Source: Gammaproteobacteria bacterium
GTDB lineage: Bacteria; Pseudomonadota; Gammaproteobacteria; Steroidobacterales; Woeseiaceae
DNA length: 64,000 nucleotides
Assembly: GCA_013151645.1 (NCBI GenBank)
Contig: JAADHU010000029.1
Coordinates: 1 to 64,000, forward strand
Direction: 5' to 3'
Shown here: positions 52,221 through 60,652 of the stretch, in pieces
Layout: each line of letters starts with the position of its first letter
How positions within the stretch are numbered: the first letter of the stretch is position 1
Notes under the pieces: generated by a model
Told to the model about the DNA's origin: nothing
Seen by the model: the letters and a program-made list of their open reading frames with translations, nothing else
Database searches by the model: none
Program-made: the position numbers and the translations under genes

Positions 52221-52996
52221 CAGACAAGGACGGCAAGACAGGCGAGACTGAAGAGCTCGGCGAAGGCACTTTGATTTCACATCTCGTCGAACTTCGTTCA
52301 CGGCTCCTGAAAATATCCGCCGCCGTCGTTGTTGTGTTTATTGTGCTATTGCCGTTTTCGGGAGAAATTTTTTCACTGGTTTCAGAACCGATCCGGCAAG
52401 TGTTGCCCGGCAACAAGATGATCGCCGTTGACCCTGCATCACCTTTGTTTACGCCTTTCAAGTTAACGTTTTACGTCGCACTCTTTATCGCCATGCCCAT
52501 CGTCCTTTACCAGGTGTGGGCGTTCGTTGCACCGGGCCTGTATAAGAAAGAACAGCGTTTTGCAGTACCTTTGCTCGCTTCAAGCATCGTACTTTTTTAT
52601 CTCGGTATCGCTTTTGCTTACTACGTCGTCTTTCCGCTGATGTTCGGTTTTTTTACAGCCGTGGCACCTGAGGGTGTTGAGGTACAAACGGATATCGCCC
52701 GCTTCCTCGATTTTATTACCACCATCGTGTTCGCCTTTGGTATCGCATTCGAGGTCCCCATTGCGACCGTCCTCATCGTGTGGACCGGTTTCACCACCCC
52801 CCAAAAACTCGGCAAGGCGCGACCCTACGTATTTCTTGGTGCCTTTGTGCTCGGAATGTTTCTGACGCCGCCGGACGTCATCAGCCAGACGTTACTGGCT
52901 GTGCCCGTTTATCTCCTGTTCGAGCTCGGCATTGTCATGGCGCGTATATTCACCCGCTCGAAGGAAGAAACCGACGAAGAAGCCGCCGCTGACTAG
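52217..52996 (+). CDS. tatC: Sec-independent translocase subunit TatC
   Basis: Polytopic receptor for the twin-arginine signal peptide. It is 259 residues with six membrane helices. LISHLVELRSRLLK at the N-terminus contains the signal-binding residues, followed by YQVWAFVAPGLYKKEQR and FGIAFEVP with the key membrane Glu. It starts at GTG 52217, overlapping the tatB stop. At least one likely substrate, DctP, is encoded in this window. Confidence 0.96.
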   Translation: MTDKDGKTGETEELGEGTLISHLVELRSRLLKISAAVVVVFIVLLPFSGEIFSLVSEPIRQVLPGNKMIAVDPASPLFTPFKLTFYVALFIAMPIVLYQVWAFVAPGLYKKEQRFAVPLLASSIVLFYLGIAFAYYVVFPLMFGFFTAVAPEGVEVQTDIARFLDFITTIVFAFGIAFEVPIATVLIVWTGFTTPQKLGKARPYVFLGAFVLGMFLTPPDVISQTLLAVPVYLLFELGIVMARIFTRSKEETDEEAAAD

Positions 52997-53106
52997 TCCG
53001 GGCTAGGCGCTTGTGCTCTGAAAAGGTAATATCGCCCGATCGAAACGCAACAACGACAAAAATTCCGTACCGCCCTCTGCGTTAGCCTTTTTTAAGCGAG
53101 ACACCT

Positions 53107-54624
53107 ATGACAGATTCCGTTGCCGATAGCGGCGCTCTTTCCGATCATCAGGTATTCGGCCATCCACGCGGCCTGGTAACGCTTTTTTTCACGGAGATGT
53201 GGGAACGGCTTAGCTATTACGGCATGCGCGCTTTGCTGGTGTTGTTCATGACCGACCAGGTCATCAATGGGGGAATGGGCCTGGACGATACCTCCGCAAC
53301 CGCGATCTACGGAATTTACACGGCGCTCGTTTACCTGGTCGCGCTACCGGGTGGCTGGATTGCCGACCGTCTGCTTGGCGCACAACGTGCCGTATTTTTT
53401 GGCGGCATCATCATCATGTCAGGCCATTTCGTGCTTGCCATCCCTTCGGTCAGTGCCTTTTTCATCGGTCTGTTGCTGGTCATACTCGGCACGGGCCTGC
53501 TAAAGCCGAACGTCAGTGCGATCGTCGGCGAACTCTATCCGGCAGGCGATCCGCGCCGCGACGGTGGCTTCACGATCTTTTACATGGGCATCAATCTCGG
53601 CGCCATGTTGGGACCCCTGGTCTGCGGTTCGCTGGGTCAAAGCCCGAACTTCGGCTGGCATTACGGTTTTGCCGCGGCCGGTGTCGGTATGTTGATCGGC
53701 CTCATTCAATTCTGGCGCACGAAGAGCTATCTGGGCTCCGCCGGCGCAGAGCCGGCCTCTTCAGGCGATGCCGTCGCCGATGCGGCATCCCGACGCCAGG
53801 GCTGGCGTGTCGTCGCCGTATCCATGATCGCACTCGGTGTCATCGTCGTCATGGGGCTCAGCGGGGCGTTTACGTTTGATCCTGTCGAAATTTCCCGTGT
53901 TTCGACCTACATCATCGTTGGCATAACGGCCGCTTTTTTTGGCTATGTGCTCCTTTTTGGCAAGCTGGATTCGGCCGAAAAGAAACGCGTTGTTGTCATC
54001 ATCGCGCTGTTCTTCGGTGCGGCCATGTTCTGGTCCGGTTTTGAGCAAGCCGGCAGCTCCCTGAATTTGTTCGCGGATCGCTACACTCAACTCAATCTGG
54101 GCTGGGTGACAATTTACTCAACCTGGTTTCAATCGGTGAATTCGATCTTCATCATTCTTTTTGCGCCCGCTTTCGCCTACCTGTGGATATGGCTTGCCAA
54201 ACGCAACCTCAATCCGTCAACGCCGGCCAAGTTTGGCTTTGGGCTGGTTTTGCTCGGCGTCGGTTTCACGGTAATGGTGTTTGCCTCGAAGGTTGTCGCC
54301 AGCGGCGATAAAGCAATGCCGACCTGGCTGCTGATGACTTACCTGTTTCATACGTTCGGCGAGCTCGCGTTGTCGCCGGTGGGCCTGTCGGCAACGACCA
54401 AGCTGGCTCCAAAACGTTTCGTTGGGCAGATGATGGGCATCTGGTTCGTCGCCACGGCGCTCGGCAACCTGATTGCCGGTCAAATTGCCGGTGACTTCGA
54501 TGCGAGCAACCTGCAGGCGTTCCCGGATCAATACTGGGGTATCGTCATGACGTCGGTTGGCAGCGGTGTCCTGCTGTTATTGTTCTCCAGGCCCCTCAAG
54601 AAACTGATGGGCGGCGTCGACTAG
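53107..54624 (+). CDS. POT/PTR-family proton-coupled peptide transporter
   Basis: Major-facilitator superfamily importer of di- and tripeptides. It is 505 residues with about fourteen membrane helices. The family motif ExxERxxYYG appears as EMWERLSYYGMRALLVLF, and a second motif is FTIFYMGINLGAMLGPL. ATG 53107 follows a weak purine-rich site. Its TAG stop is part of the CTAG that borders a MITE-like element. Confidence 0.93.
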   Translation: MTDSVADSGALSDHQVFGHPRGLVTLFFTEMWERLSYYGMRALLVLFMTDQVINGGMGLDDTSATAIYGIYTALVYLVALPGGWIADRLLGAQRAVFFGGIIIMSGHFVLAIPSVSAFFIGLLLVILGTGLLKPNVSAIVGELYPAGDPRRDGGFTIFYMGINLGAMLGPLVCGSLGQSPNFGWHYGFAAAGVGMLIGLIQFWRTKSYLGSAGAEPASSGDAVADAASRRQGWRVVAVSMIALGVIVVMGLSGAFTFDPVEISRVSTYIIVGITAAFFGYVLLFGKLDSAEKKRVVVIIALFFGAAMFWSGFEQAGSSLNLFADRYTQLNLGWVTIYSTWFQSVNSIFIILFAPAFAYLWIWLAKRNLNPSTPAKFGFGLVLLGVGFTVMVFASKVVASGDKAMPTWLLMTYLFHTFGELALSPVGLSATTKLAPKRFVGQMMGIWFVATALGNLIAGQIAGDFDASNLQAFPDQYWGIVMTSVGSGVLLLLFSRPLKKLMGGVD

Positions 54625-54695
54625 CCGTCTGTTGAAAAGACCTCCACGGTATTTTCAACACCGCAAATCGAAAAACGGCGTTTTTCAACCGGCGG
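54625..54695. mobile_element. MITE-like element, family A, copy 2 (71 bp, internally deleted)
   Basis: Shares the left ~45 bases (GTTGAAAA, then GGTATTTTCAACACCGCAA) and the right end (TTTTTCAAC) of the copy at 38617-38765, but lacks the middle. The flanks are CTAG (54621-54624) and CCAG (54696-54699). It has the internal hairpin GTTGAAAA/TTTTCAAC. It lies exactly between two convergent genes, so it may serve as their shared transcription stop. Confidence 0.6.
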
Positions 54696-54700
54696 CCAGA

Positions 54701-55684
54701 CTATTGGCCCAGGCAGACGCCCGCATAGGCGAGGCGAGCGCCCGTATTTTCCAGATGACACTCGTTGTCGTAGGTATTGCCATCCAAACCGCACACCGGT
54801 TGATAGTTGGACGGACAATTGCGCCCCTGGGTCGCGCATACGCCCGCGTACTGGATTCGCGCCCCGGCACGCTCCGCCTGGCAGGCGTTTCCGTAAGTCA
54901 TATCATCGGACCCGCAGACCGGAATAAAAAACCGCGGACAGGCGCGTGTGTTGCAGGCGCCCTCCGTTGCCGTGGTTATACCCGCCGTATCCGCTTCGCA
55001 GGCGTTCGCATAGGTTTGTCCATCGGGCCCGCATACCGGCGCGTAAATCTTGGGGCACTTGCCCGCCGAACAAACGCCTTGACGTTGCACGGGAATACGT
55101 TCAAGGCCTGCCTCGCAACGATTCCGGTAGGTAACGGCGTTCATGCCACAGACGGGCTCGTACGAATCGGGACATCCGTTATCACCGACGCACGCGCCGA
55201 GCCCGGCGACGTCGATCCCGGCTTTGCCTGCTAGGCAGGCGTTTGTGTAGGTCACGCTGTCTACACCACACACCGGCTCGAACTCCTCGCTGCATGCCAG
55301 CGTCTCATCCGCACAAATACCCGCGGTGGCAACTTCGATACCGGCGATGCCGGCCAGGCATTCATTGCTATAGGTATTGCCGTCAACGCCGCAGACCGGC
55401 GTAAATATTTCGGGGCAGGATTCGATTTCCGCACCCGCTTCATCCGGGCACTCGCCAAAAAAGAGCACTTCGATTCCAGCCTCGCCCGCAACGCAGTCAT
55501 TGCTATAGGTTTTTCCATCGATACCGCATACCGGGTCATACTGCATTGTACAGGCGCCGCTTTCCGGTGTTTCCGCGGCGGCCGCGGGTTCTTCCTTTTC
55601 TTGCGCGAGAGCTCGCGGAAGAAAGAAAGCGGCAACCAGCACCGTGATGCAGGAAACCAATATCCACCAGTGTGTGTTTTTCAT
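54701..55684 (-). CDS. Secreted protein with seven Kazal-like domains
   Basis: A 327-residue exported protein: signal peptide to about residue 27 (ALA-Q), then seven consecutive modules of about 38-42 residues. Each follows C-x(5-6)-PVCG-x(4)-TY-x-N-x-C and ends GxC (for example CPSNYQPVCGLDGNTYDNEC). Each has four Cys, fewer than the six of classical Kazal inhibitors, as in Kazal-2-like bacterial domains. Kazal domains inhibit serine proteases; the number and order here suggest a multi-headed inhibitor or adhesive protein (inference). It is the last gene of an operon with yibQ and a methyltransferase. Confidence 0.88.
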   Translation of the reverse strand: MKNTHWWILVSCITVLVAAFFLPRALAQEKEEPAAAAETPESGACTMQYDPVCGIDGKTYSNDCVAGEAGIEVLFFGECPDEAGAEIESCPEIFTPVCGVDGNTYSNECLAGIAGIEVATAGICADETLACSEEFEPVCGVDSVTYTNACLAGKAGIDVAGLGACVGDNGCPDSYEPVCGMNAVTYRNRCEAGLERIPVQRQGVCSAGKCPKIYAPVCGPDGQTYANACEADTAGITTATEGACNTRACPRFFIPVCGSDDMTYGNACQAERAGARIQYAGVCATQGRNCPSNYQPVCGLDGNTYDNECHLENTGARLAYAGVCLGQ

Positions 55685-55692
55685 CAGGCGCT

Positions 55693-56313
55693 CTAAGCAG
55701 GGGACGCACTGCCCCAGTAGTTGTAGGTCAGCACGCGAGCACCGCCCGGTATGTACATACGTTCCTCCTGGTCAATCCGGAAACCGGCAGAGCGTATCAG
55801 TTCAGGAATATCGCGGTTCACGTTGCAGCCGCCCGCCACGTGTTTCCAGATCGGGTTTATTCGATCCTGCCAACGGCGTACGTTCTCATCCGGCGCCCGG
55901 CCATGCTCGCAAAAAAGCAATTGCCCGCCCGGTTTTAGCACCCGCCGCATCCCCTCAAGTGCACGCACGACATCAGCAATAGTGCACAGCGTATAGGTTA
56001 CAAGCACGGTATCGACACTTGAGTTTTCCAGCGGGATCTCCTCGCCGGGCAGGTCGATGAACTCGAGATCGAGGCTGCTTTCTTTATGCTTCTCCCGGGC
56101 CAGCCGGCGCATTCCCTCGGACGGTTCCAGGCCCCAGATCTTGCGCACTTTGCTCGCGTCGTAATAGGGAAGATTCAGGCCGCCGCCCATACCGATTTCC
56201 AGCACATCGCCGTGAGCCTGTGGCACGATTTTTTCTCGTTGCTTGCGGACAGGTTTGATCGAGCATGCATAGTTTATGACGTGCGGCAGAATGTGTTTGT
56301 CGTACCAGCCCAT
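55693..56313 (-). CDS. Class I SAM-dependent methyltransferase
   Basis: A 206-residue methyltransferase with motif I DVLEIGMGGGLNLPYYDA, acidic motif II LEFIDLPGEEIPLENSS, and LKPGGQLLFCEHGRAPDENVRRWQDRINP. The last segment is typical of the UbiE-like group annotated as phospholipid or arsenite-type methyltransferases. No membrane segment is seen. It is 2 bases after yibQ and 8 bases before the Kazal gene, so all three are probably one operon. The substrate is not determinable. Confidence 0.85.
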   Translation of the reverse strand: MGWYDKHILPHVINYACSIKPVRKQREKIVPQAHGDVLEIGMGGGLNLPYYDASKVRKIWGLEPSEGMRRLAREKHKESSLDLEFIDLPGEEIPLENSSVDTVLVTYTLCTIADVVRALEGMRRVLKPGGQLLFCEHGRAPDENVRRWQDRINPIWKHVAGGCNVNRDIPELIRSAGFRIDQEERMYIPGGARVLTYNYWGSASPA

Positions 56314-56315
56314 GT

Positions 56316-57113
56316 TTATTCGCCCTTGCTCACTGCCGGCCCATCGTGAGCAGGCATTGCATCTACTACAGTCTCGACCGACCGCCCGAGCACAAGTTCC
56401 CGGATGCCGACAAGCTGAAACCCCTCTTCCCGCAGTTTCGGCAACGCGGCTTCGAGAAAGGCGAGAGTTGTGGGGTACGGGTGACCTATGCCGATCGCGG
56501 CACCACGCCTGCGCGCCAGTTTTTTCAGGCGCTCAAATTCGCGCGCAACGCTCTCGGGCGCCGTATCCGTATCGAGAAATACATCGCGGCGTCGCGCCGG
56601 GATGCCGGACTCCTCGGCGATGCTCAGTGCCACGCTCTGGTGCGTGGTATAGCTATCGACAAAAAACAGGCCGTCACGGGCACCGATTTCTTCCATCAAC
56701 CAGCGCATGTGGCCGGGATGCCGGGTCAGTAAACTGCCACGATGATTGTTGATTCCCACCGCGTGCGGAACCGCCGCCAGATCGGCTGCAAAAATTTCTG
56801 CGAAGCGGTGGCGGCTCATATCCAGAGTAATGCCGCCGAGGTCCGCGGACGCCTGCCGTGATATGGGCTGCAACGGTAAGTGCAGCAAGACATCCTTACC
56901 TCGGTCGTGGGCCTTCGCCGCGATCTCGGATCCGCGCGGAGTCTGCGGTAAAACCGAACAGCTCACCGGGCCCGGCAAATTAATTGCGCGCTCCGCCACC
57001 GCAAGTTGCCAGCCAAGATCGTCAATGATGATCGCGATTTTCGGCAACGGCTCGGCTCGCGCAGTCAATACCAGCACGACGGTCAGTACCACATAGGTAA
57101 AAACAACTTTCAT
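56316..57113 (-). CDS. yibQ: Divergent polysaccharide deacetylase family protein (YibQ)
   Basis: Periplasmic protein of the divergent polysaccharide deacetylase family. It is 265 residues. A signal peptide is followed by KIAIIIDDLGWQLAVAERAINLPGPVSCSVLP and LLHLPLQP, then GINNHRGSLLT with the metal-binding His region and FFVDSYTTHQSVA. It is associated with envC in enterobacteria and with envC-ctpA here, suggesting a cell-wall role. The catalytic pattern is altered from classical NodB deacetylases, so activity is uncertain. Confidence 0.9.
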   Translation of the reverse strand: MKVVFTYVVLTVVLVLTARAEPLPKIAIIIDDLGWQLAVAERAINLPGPVSCSVLPQTPRGSEIAAKAHDRGKDVLLHLPLQPISRQASADLGGITLDMSRHRFAEIFAADLAAVPHAVGINNHRGSLLTRHPGHMRWLMEEIGARDGLFFVDSYTTHQSVALSIAEESGIPARRRDVFLDTDTAPESVAREFERLKKLARRRGAAIGIGHPYPTTLAFLEAALPKLREEGFQLVGIRELVLGRSVETVVDAMPAHDGPAVSKGE

Positions 57114-57139
57114 CGGTCGAAAAACGTCCGTAAAGCCAG

Positions 57140-57298
57140 GGAACCGCTGATCGATTCCGGGCGAAGCAGATTATGTTTCAAAACATTCAGATTCAAGGCG
57201 CGAGTCGCACGTAATAACGAGCTATTGCGAAGCTTCGTAACGCCGAAGCCGAACATTTTGAAACGTAAGATGCGAGTTCAGAATTGATTAGCGGCTCC
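57140..57298. mobile_element. MITE-like element, family B (159 bp)
   Basis: The ends are 18-bp inverted repeats with three mismatches: GGAACCGCTGATCGATTC on the left; read inward from the right, GGAGCCGCTAATCAATTC. A second inner inverted pair is ATGTTTCAAAA / TTTTGAAACGT. The flanks are CCAG (57136-57139) and CTAG (57299-57302). There is no coding capacity. It separates ctpA from yibQ and lies 26 bases upstream of the yibQ start, so it may alter that promoter. Confidence 0.6.
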
Positions 57299-58534
57299 CT
57301 AGGGCGCACGACTTTGCATGATGCGGTAATCGTCCAGAAGTTCGATTGCTTCGGCAAGCTGCGGATCGCCCTCCCGGTCGAGTACCGCCGTCAGGCTGCG
57401 TCCCGGATGGCGGCCTGTGCCATCGACAAGAATATCGGGCTCGATGCCCACCTCATGAATCGAATCGCCGGAGGGCGTGAAATACCGTGATGTTGTCAGC
57501 TTTATTGCTCGCCCACCCGACAGAGGCATCACCGTTTGTACGAGCCCTTTTCCAAAAGTGGTGGTACCGACTACCAGCGCCCGATGATGGTCCTGCAGTG
57601 CGCCGGCCACAATTTCCGATGCGGACGCCGAACCACCATTGACCAGCACCACCAGCGGCAGGCCGTCAAGAATGTCGCCTGGCGTCGCTTCGCGTGTAAA
57701 GCGTGCATCCGCCGTGCGTCCGGCGGCCGTCACGATGATGCCCTGCGTAAGAAACAGGTCGGAAACATCAATGGCCGCATCGAGTATGCCACCGGGGTTA
57801 TTGCGTAGATCCAGGACCAGGCCGGACAGGTAGTCACCGTGCTCCGCATACGAGGTCGCCAATTCATCGATCGCTGTATCAAGTTCCGCCGCCGTGTTAT
57901 CGCTAAACTGACTGATACGTACGTAACCCAGAGACGGCTCCAGCATTTCATGCCGCACGCTCACGACACGAATGTGTTCCCGGCGCAGATTAAATACCAG
58001 CAACTCGGCGTCGCCGCCGCGCAGAACGGAAACACTGACTCGGCTACCCGGTCGGCCACGCATCTTGCCGATGGTTTCCTGTAAACCATGCTGGTGTACC
58101 GAATAGTCGTCGATCGCCACGATGATGTCGCCACTGCGTATTCCGGCCCGGTAGGCCGGCGTGCCGTCAATCGGTGTAATCACCTGCACCCGACCGCCTT
58201 CGCTGCTCACTTCCAGACCCACGCCGGAGTAGCTGCCGGAGGCGCTAATGCGAACATCCTTGTATTCGGCCGCATCGAGAAACTGCGAATGCGCATCCAG
58301 ATCGGCCACCATGCCGCGAACCGCGCTGTCGAAGAGCGCATCGTCGTCAATGGGTTCAACATAATCCTGTTTAACGCGCGCCATTACCTCGGCCAGAAGT
58401 CGCGCCTGCTGCCAACTCAGCCGGGCGGCATCCGATGGCTCGTGGCTGGCAAGAATGCCGCCACCGAGCGACAGGCTCAGTCCCAGAATGGTGCCAATGA
58501 CCAGGACCAGTATTCCCCTGGTTTTGAGTGACAT
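57299..58534 (-). CDS. ctpA: S41-family carboxyl-terminal processing protease
   Basis: Periplasmic serine protease of the CtpA/Prc type, involved in trimming envelope proteins and peptidoglycan hydrolases. The protein (411 residues) has an N-terminal signal anchor, a PDZ domain (VQVITPIDGTPAYRAGIRSGDIIVAID), then LVLDLRNNPGGILDAAI, the nucleophile region NGGSASASEIVAGAL and the general base Lys in GTTTFGKGLVQT. ATG 58534 has AGGAG upstream. Its TAG stop lies in the CTAG at the border of a MITE-like element. It follows envC. Confidence 0.95.
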   Translation of the reverse strand: MSLKTRGILVLVIGTILGLSLSLGGGILASHEPSDAARLSWQQARLLAEVMARVKQDYVEPIDDDALFDSAVRGMVADLDAHSQFLDAAEYKDVRISASGSYSGVGLEVSSEGGRVQVITPIDGTPAYRAGIRSGDIIVAIDDYSVHQHGLQETIGKMRGRPGSRVSVSVLRGGDAELLVFNLRREHIRVVSVRHEMLEPSLGYVRISQFSDNTAAELDTAIDELATSYAEHGDYLSGLVLDLRNNPGGILDAAIDVSDLFLTQGIIVTAAGRTADARFTREATPGDILDGLPLVVLVNGGSASASEIVAGALQDHHRALVVGTTTFGKGLVQTVMPLSGGRAIKLTTSRYFTPSGDSIHEVGIEPDILVDGTGRHPGRSLTAVLDREGDPQLAEAIELLDDYRIMQSRAP

Positions 58535-58631
58535 GCGGTTCTCCTGCGGGCGTCGCCGCTGTACGGTCACGACAGACGTTGACTTGACGATAGCATAGGG
58601 GCGAGGGTTATCCGGCGTGTTTTTGGTGTTT

Positions 58632-59801
58632 CTAACGGTTGCTGGGTTGGCGACTTATCCATTGGCGGGGGTTGATGGGGCGAGCGCCTTTGCGGAGTTC
58701 GAAATAAAGCGCCGCGCGCGGCTGGCCGCCGCTTTGGCCGACGGTCGCGATGGCGTCGCCCGGGGCCACCCAGTCACCCGTGCTTTTCAAAATGGTTTCA
58801 TTGTATCCATACAGGCTCATGTAGCCCTCGCCATGATCGACGATAACCAGCAGGCCCATGCCCGCCAGCCAGTCGGCGAACACGACTCGGCCGTGATAAA
58901 TAGTGCGCACCTCGCGACCACGCGGCGCGACCAGTACCACGCCATTCCATTTCAGTTCGCCGCTGGCGCGCGGTTGACCGAAATCATGCAGCAATTTGCC
59001 GGCAATCGGCCAGGTCAGTCGGCCTTTAAGCGTGCTGAACGGCTCCTCTGAGGTGATCGGATAGTCGGACAGAATGCTGGTCAATTCTGCGATCAGGCGA
59101 GCCAGGTCTTTCTCTTCCGCCGCCAGGCGCTCGATCATGGTTCCTTCCCGCTCAATGCGGGTATTTAGCGAGACCAGCAGCGTTTTGCGCTTGATTTGCA
59201 CGGCATTCAGTTCAGCCAGCTCGGCCGACTGTGCCCTGGCCAGGCGCGCGATGCGGTCTGCTTCATCAGCCGCGGCCGAGCGCAGCATCGACAACGCGTT
59301 GATGTGCTCGGTGACCGCTTCGATATTGGCACCACGATAGTCCGACATATATTTGTAATAGGCCAGCAATCGCCCCAACTCGGCCGGTTCCTGCTGATTG
59401 AGGAGCAACTTTATGCGCTCCTGGCCGCCATTGGTGTACACCGCGCGAACCTGGTCGGCCAGCGCGCTGCTTTCAACCGCCAACTGTGCCTCCCGATCAG
59501 CGAGTTCTGCATCCAGCTCTGCCTTCTTGCGTTCGCTGAAGCTTCTTTGTCGTACCAGTTCAGCGAGATTTATGCGCTTTTCGGCGATCAGTACTTCGGC
59601 CGTTTGCAGCTTCGCCGTGATCTCGTCGCGTTCGGCGGCGCGGCGATCCATGCTTTGTTTAAGCTCACTGATCTGCGCACGAACCTCCTCAAGCTCGCGT
59701 TCCTTGACCTTTGTCTGGCCCGCATCGGGTGCCTGGCCCAGCACCGGCATGGCCAGCAGCAGGCAGACGAGCTGGAAACAGCTTTGAGCGGGCCTCTTCA
59801 T
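58632..59801 (-). CDS. envC: Murein hydrolase activator EnvC
   Basis: Activates the amidases AmiA/AmiB at the division site. The 389-residue protein has a signal peptide, a long coiled coil (about 25-270; LEEVRAQISELKQSMDRRAAERDEI and onward) and a C-terminal LytM domain (LTWPIAGKLLHDFGQPR to VIVDHGEGYMSLYGYNE). The catalytic HxH is replaced (SLYGYN), as in other non-enzymatic EnvC proteins. ATG 59801 is chosen for the signal peptide (MKRPAQSCFQLVCLLLAM); there is no good ribosome-binding site. It is divergent from yibN. Confidence 0.95.
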   Translation of the reverse strand: MKRPAQSCFQLVCLLLAMPVLGQAPDAGQTKVKERELEEVRAQISELKQSMDRRAAERDEITAKLQTAEVLIAEKRINLAELVRQRSFSERKKAELDAELADREAQLAVESSALADQVRAVYTNGGQERIKLLLNQQEPAELGRLLAYYKYMSDYRGANIEAVTEHINALSMLRSAAADEADRIARLARAQSAELAELNAVQIKRKTLLVSLNTRIEREGTMIERLAAEEKDLARLIAELTSILSDYPITSEEPFSTLKGRLTWPIAGKLLHDFGQPRASGELKWNGVVLVAPRGREVRTIYHGRVVFADWLAGMGLLVIVDHGEGYMSLYGYNETILKSTGDWVAPGDAIATVGQSGGQPRAALYFELRKGARPINPRQWISRQPSNR

Positions 59802-59901
59802 CGCGCGCAAGTGTACCGCAACCCGCGCCGCACACTGGTATACTGCCTTTTTTCGACGGTCCGCCTCCCGCGGGCCTTTTTGCATTGGTAGCATCACCGA
59901 C

Positions 59902-60345
59902 ATGGAAACGTACCTGGAATTCGCCGGCAATCACGTACTGCTCGTCAGCGCCCTGATGTTCAGTTTTTTTCTGCTCGTATTTATGGAGCTTCGACGAAAA
60001 GCGGCCGGCGTCACCAGTCTTGAGCCGCACGAAGTCGTAAAACTCGTTAACGCGGATGCCGTTGTTGTCGATCTTCGAAACGCGGACGCGTTTGCGCGCG
60101 GTCACATTGTCAACGCGAAGAATATTCCGCTGGATGAGCTGCAGGCGGGAAGCGACAAGCTCGAGCGGCTCAAGTCCAAACCCATTATCGCCGTGTGCGA
60201 TTCCGGCACTACCTCCACACGGGCCGTCGCCACATTGCGAAAGTCCGGGGTCGAAAGCGTATACGATCTTCGTGGCGGGATTAGTGCCTGGACGCAGGCC
60301 AACATGCCGCTCGTTTCTGCAAAAAAAACGAAGTCCAAAGGCTAG
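59902..60345 (+). CDS. yibN: Rhodanese-like membrane protein (YibN)
   Basis: A 147-residue protein with one N-terminal transmembrane helix (about 11-29) and a rhodanese domain with active-site loop CDSGTTSTRA and VYDLRGGISAW. It probably transfers sulfur or handles thiols at the membrane. It is first of yibN-grxC-secB-gpsA, the order found in enterobacteria. gpmI, which usually lies between yibN and envC, is absent. Confidence 0.93.
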   Translation: METYLEFAGNHVLLVSALMFSFFLLVFMELRRKAAGVTSLEPHEVVKLVNADAVVVDLRNADAFARGHIVNAKNIPLDELQAGSDKLERLKSKPIIAVCDSGTTSTRAVATLRKSGVESVYDLRGGISAWTQANMPLVSAKKTKSKG

Positions 60346-60350
60346 TCCAC

Positions 60351-60647
60351 GTGGCTGACAGAGCACACATCACGGTGTACGGAACTCCGTTTTGTCCCTA
60401 TTGTATTGCGGCGAAACGCCTGCTCGACAAAAAGGGCGTGAACTACGAGGACATTTCGGTCTCGACCCGGGAGATGCGACGTGAACTCGAACAGCGCAGC
60501 GGACAGCGCACCGTACCGCAGATATTTATCAACGATAAATCGATTGGTGGCTTTGATGAACTATCCGCACTTGAGGAAGACGGGCTCCTCGACGCCTTGC
60601 TCGAACAGGCGCAATCACCCAGGAACAATGACATCACTCAGGAATAA
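60351..60647 (+). CDS. grxC: Glutaredoxin 3
   Basis: Dithiol glutaredoxin reducing protein and glutathione mixed disulfides. It is 98 residues with the active site TPFCPYCIAAK, the cis-Pro segment RTVPQIFINDKSIGGFDEL, and a short C-terminal tail. It starts at GTG 60351, 5 bases after the yibN stop. Confidence 0.96.
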   Translation: MADRAHITVYGTPFCPYCIAAKRLLDKKGVNYEDISVSTREMRRELEQRSGQRTVPQIFINDKSIGGFDELSALEEDGLLDALLEQAQSPRNNDITQE

Positions 60648-60652
60648 CGAGA

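Noticed and set aside
58632-59801. Active M23 endopeptidase
   Set aside because: The LytM domain lacks the HxH catalytic motif, so the protein is the non-enzymatic activator EnvC.
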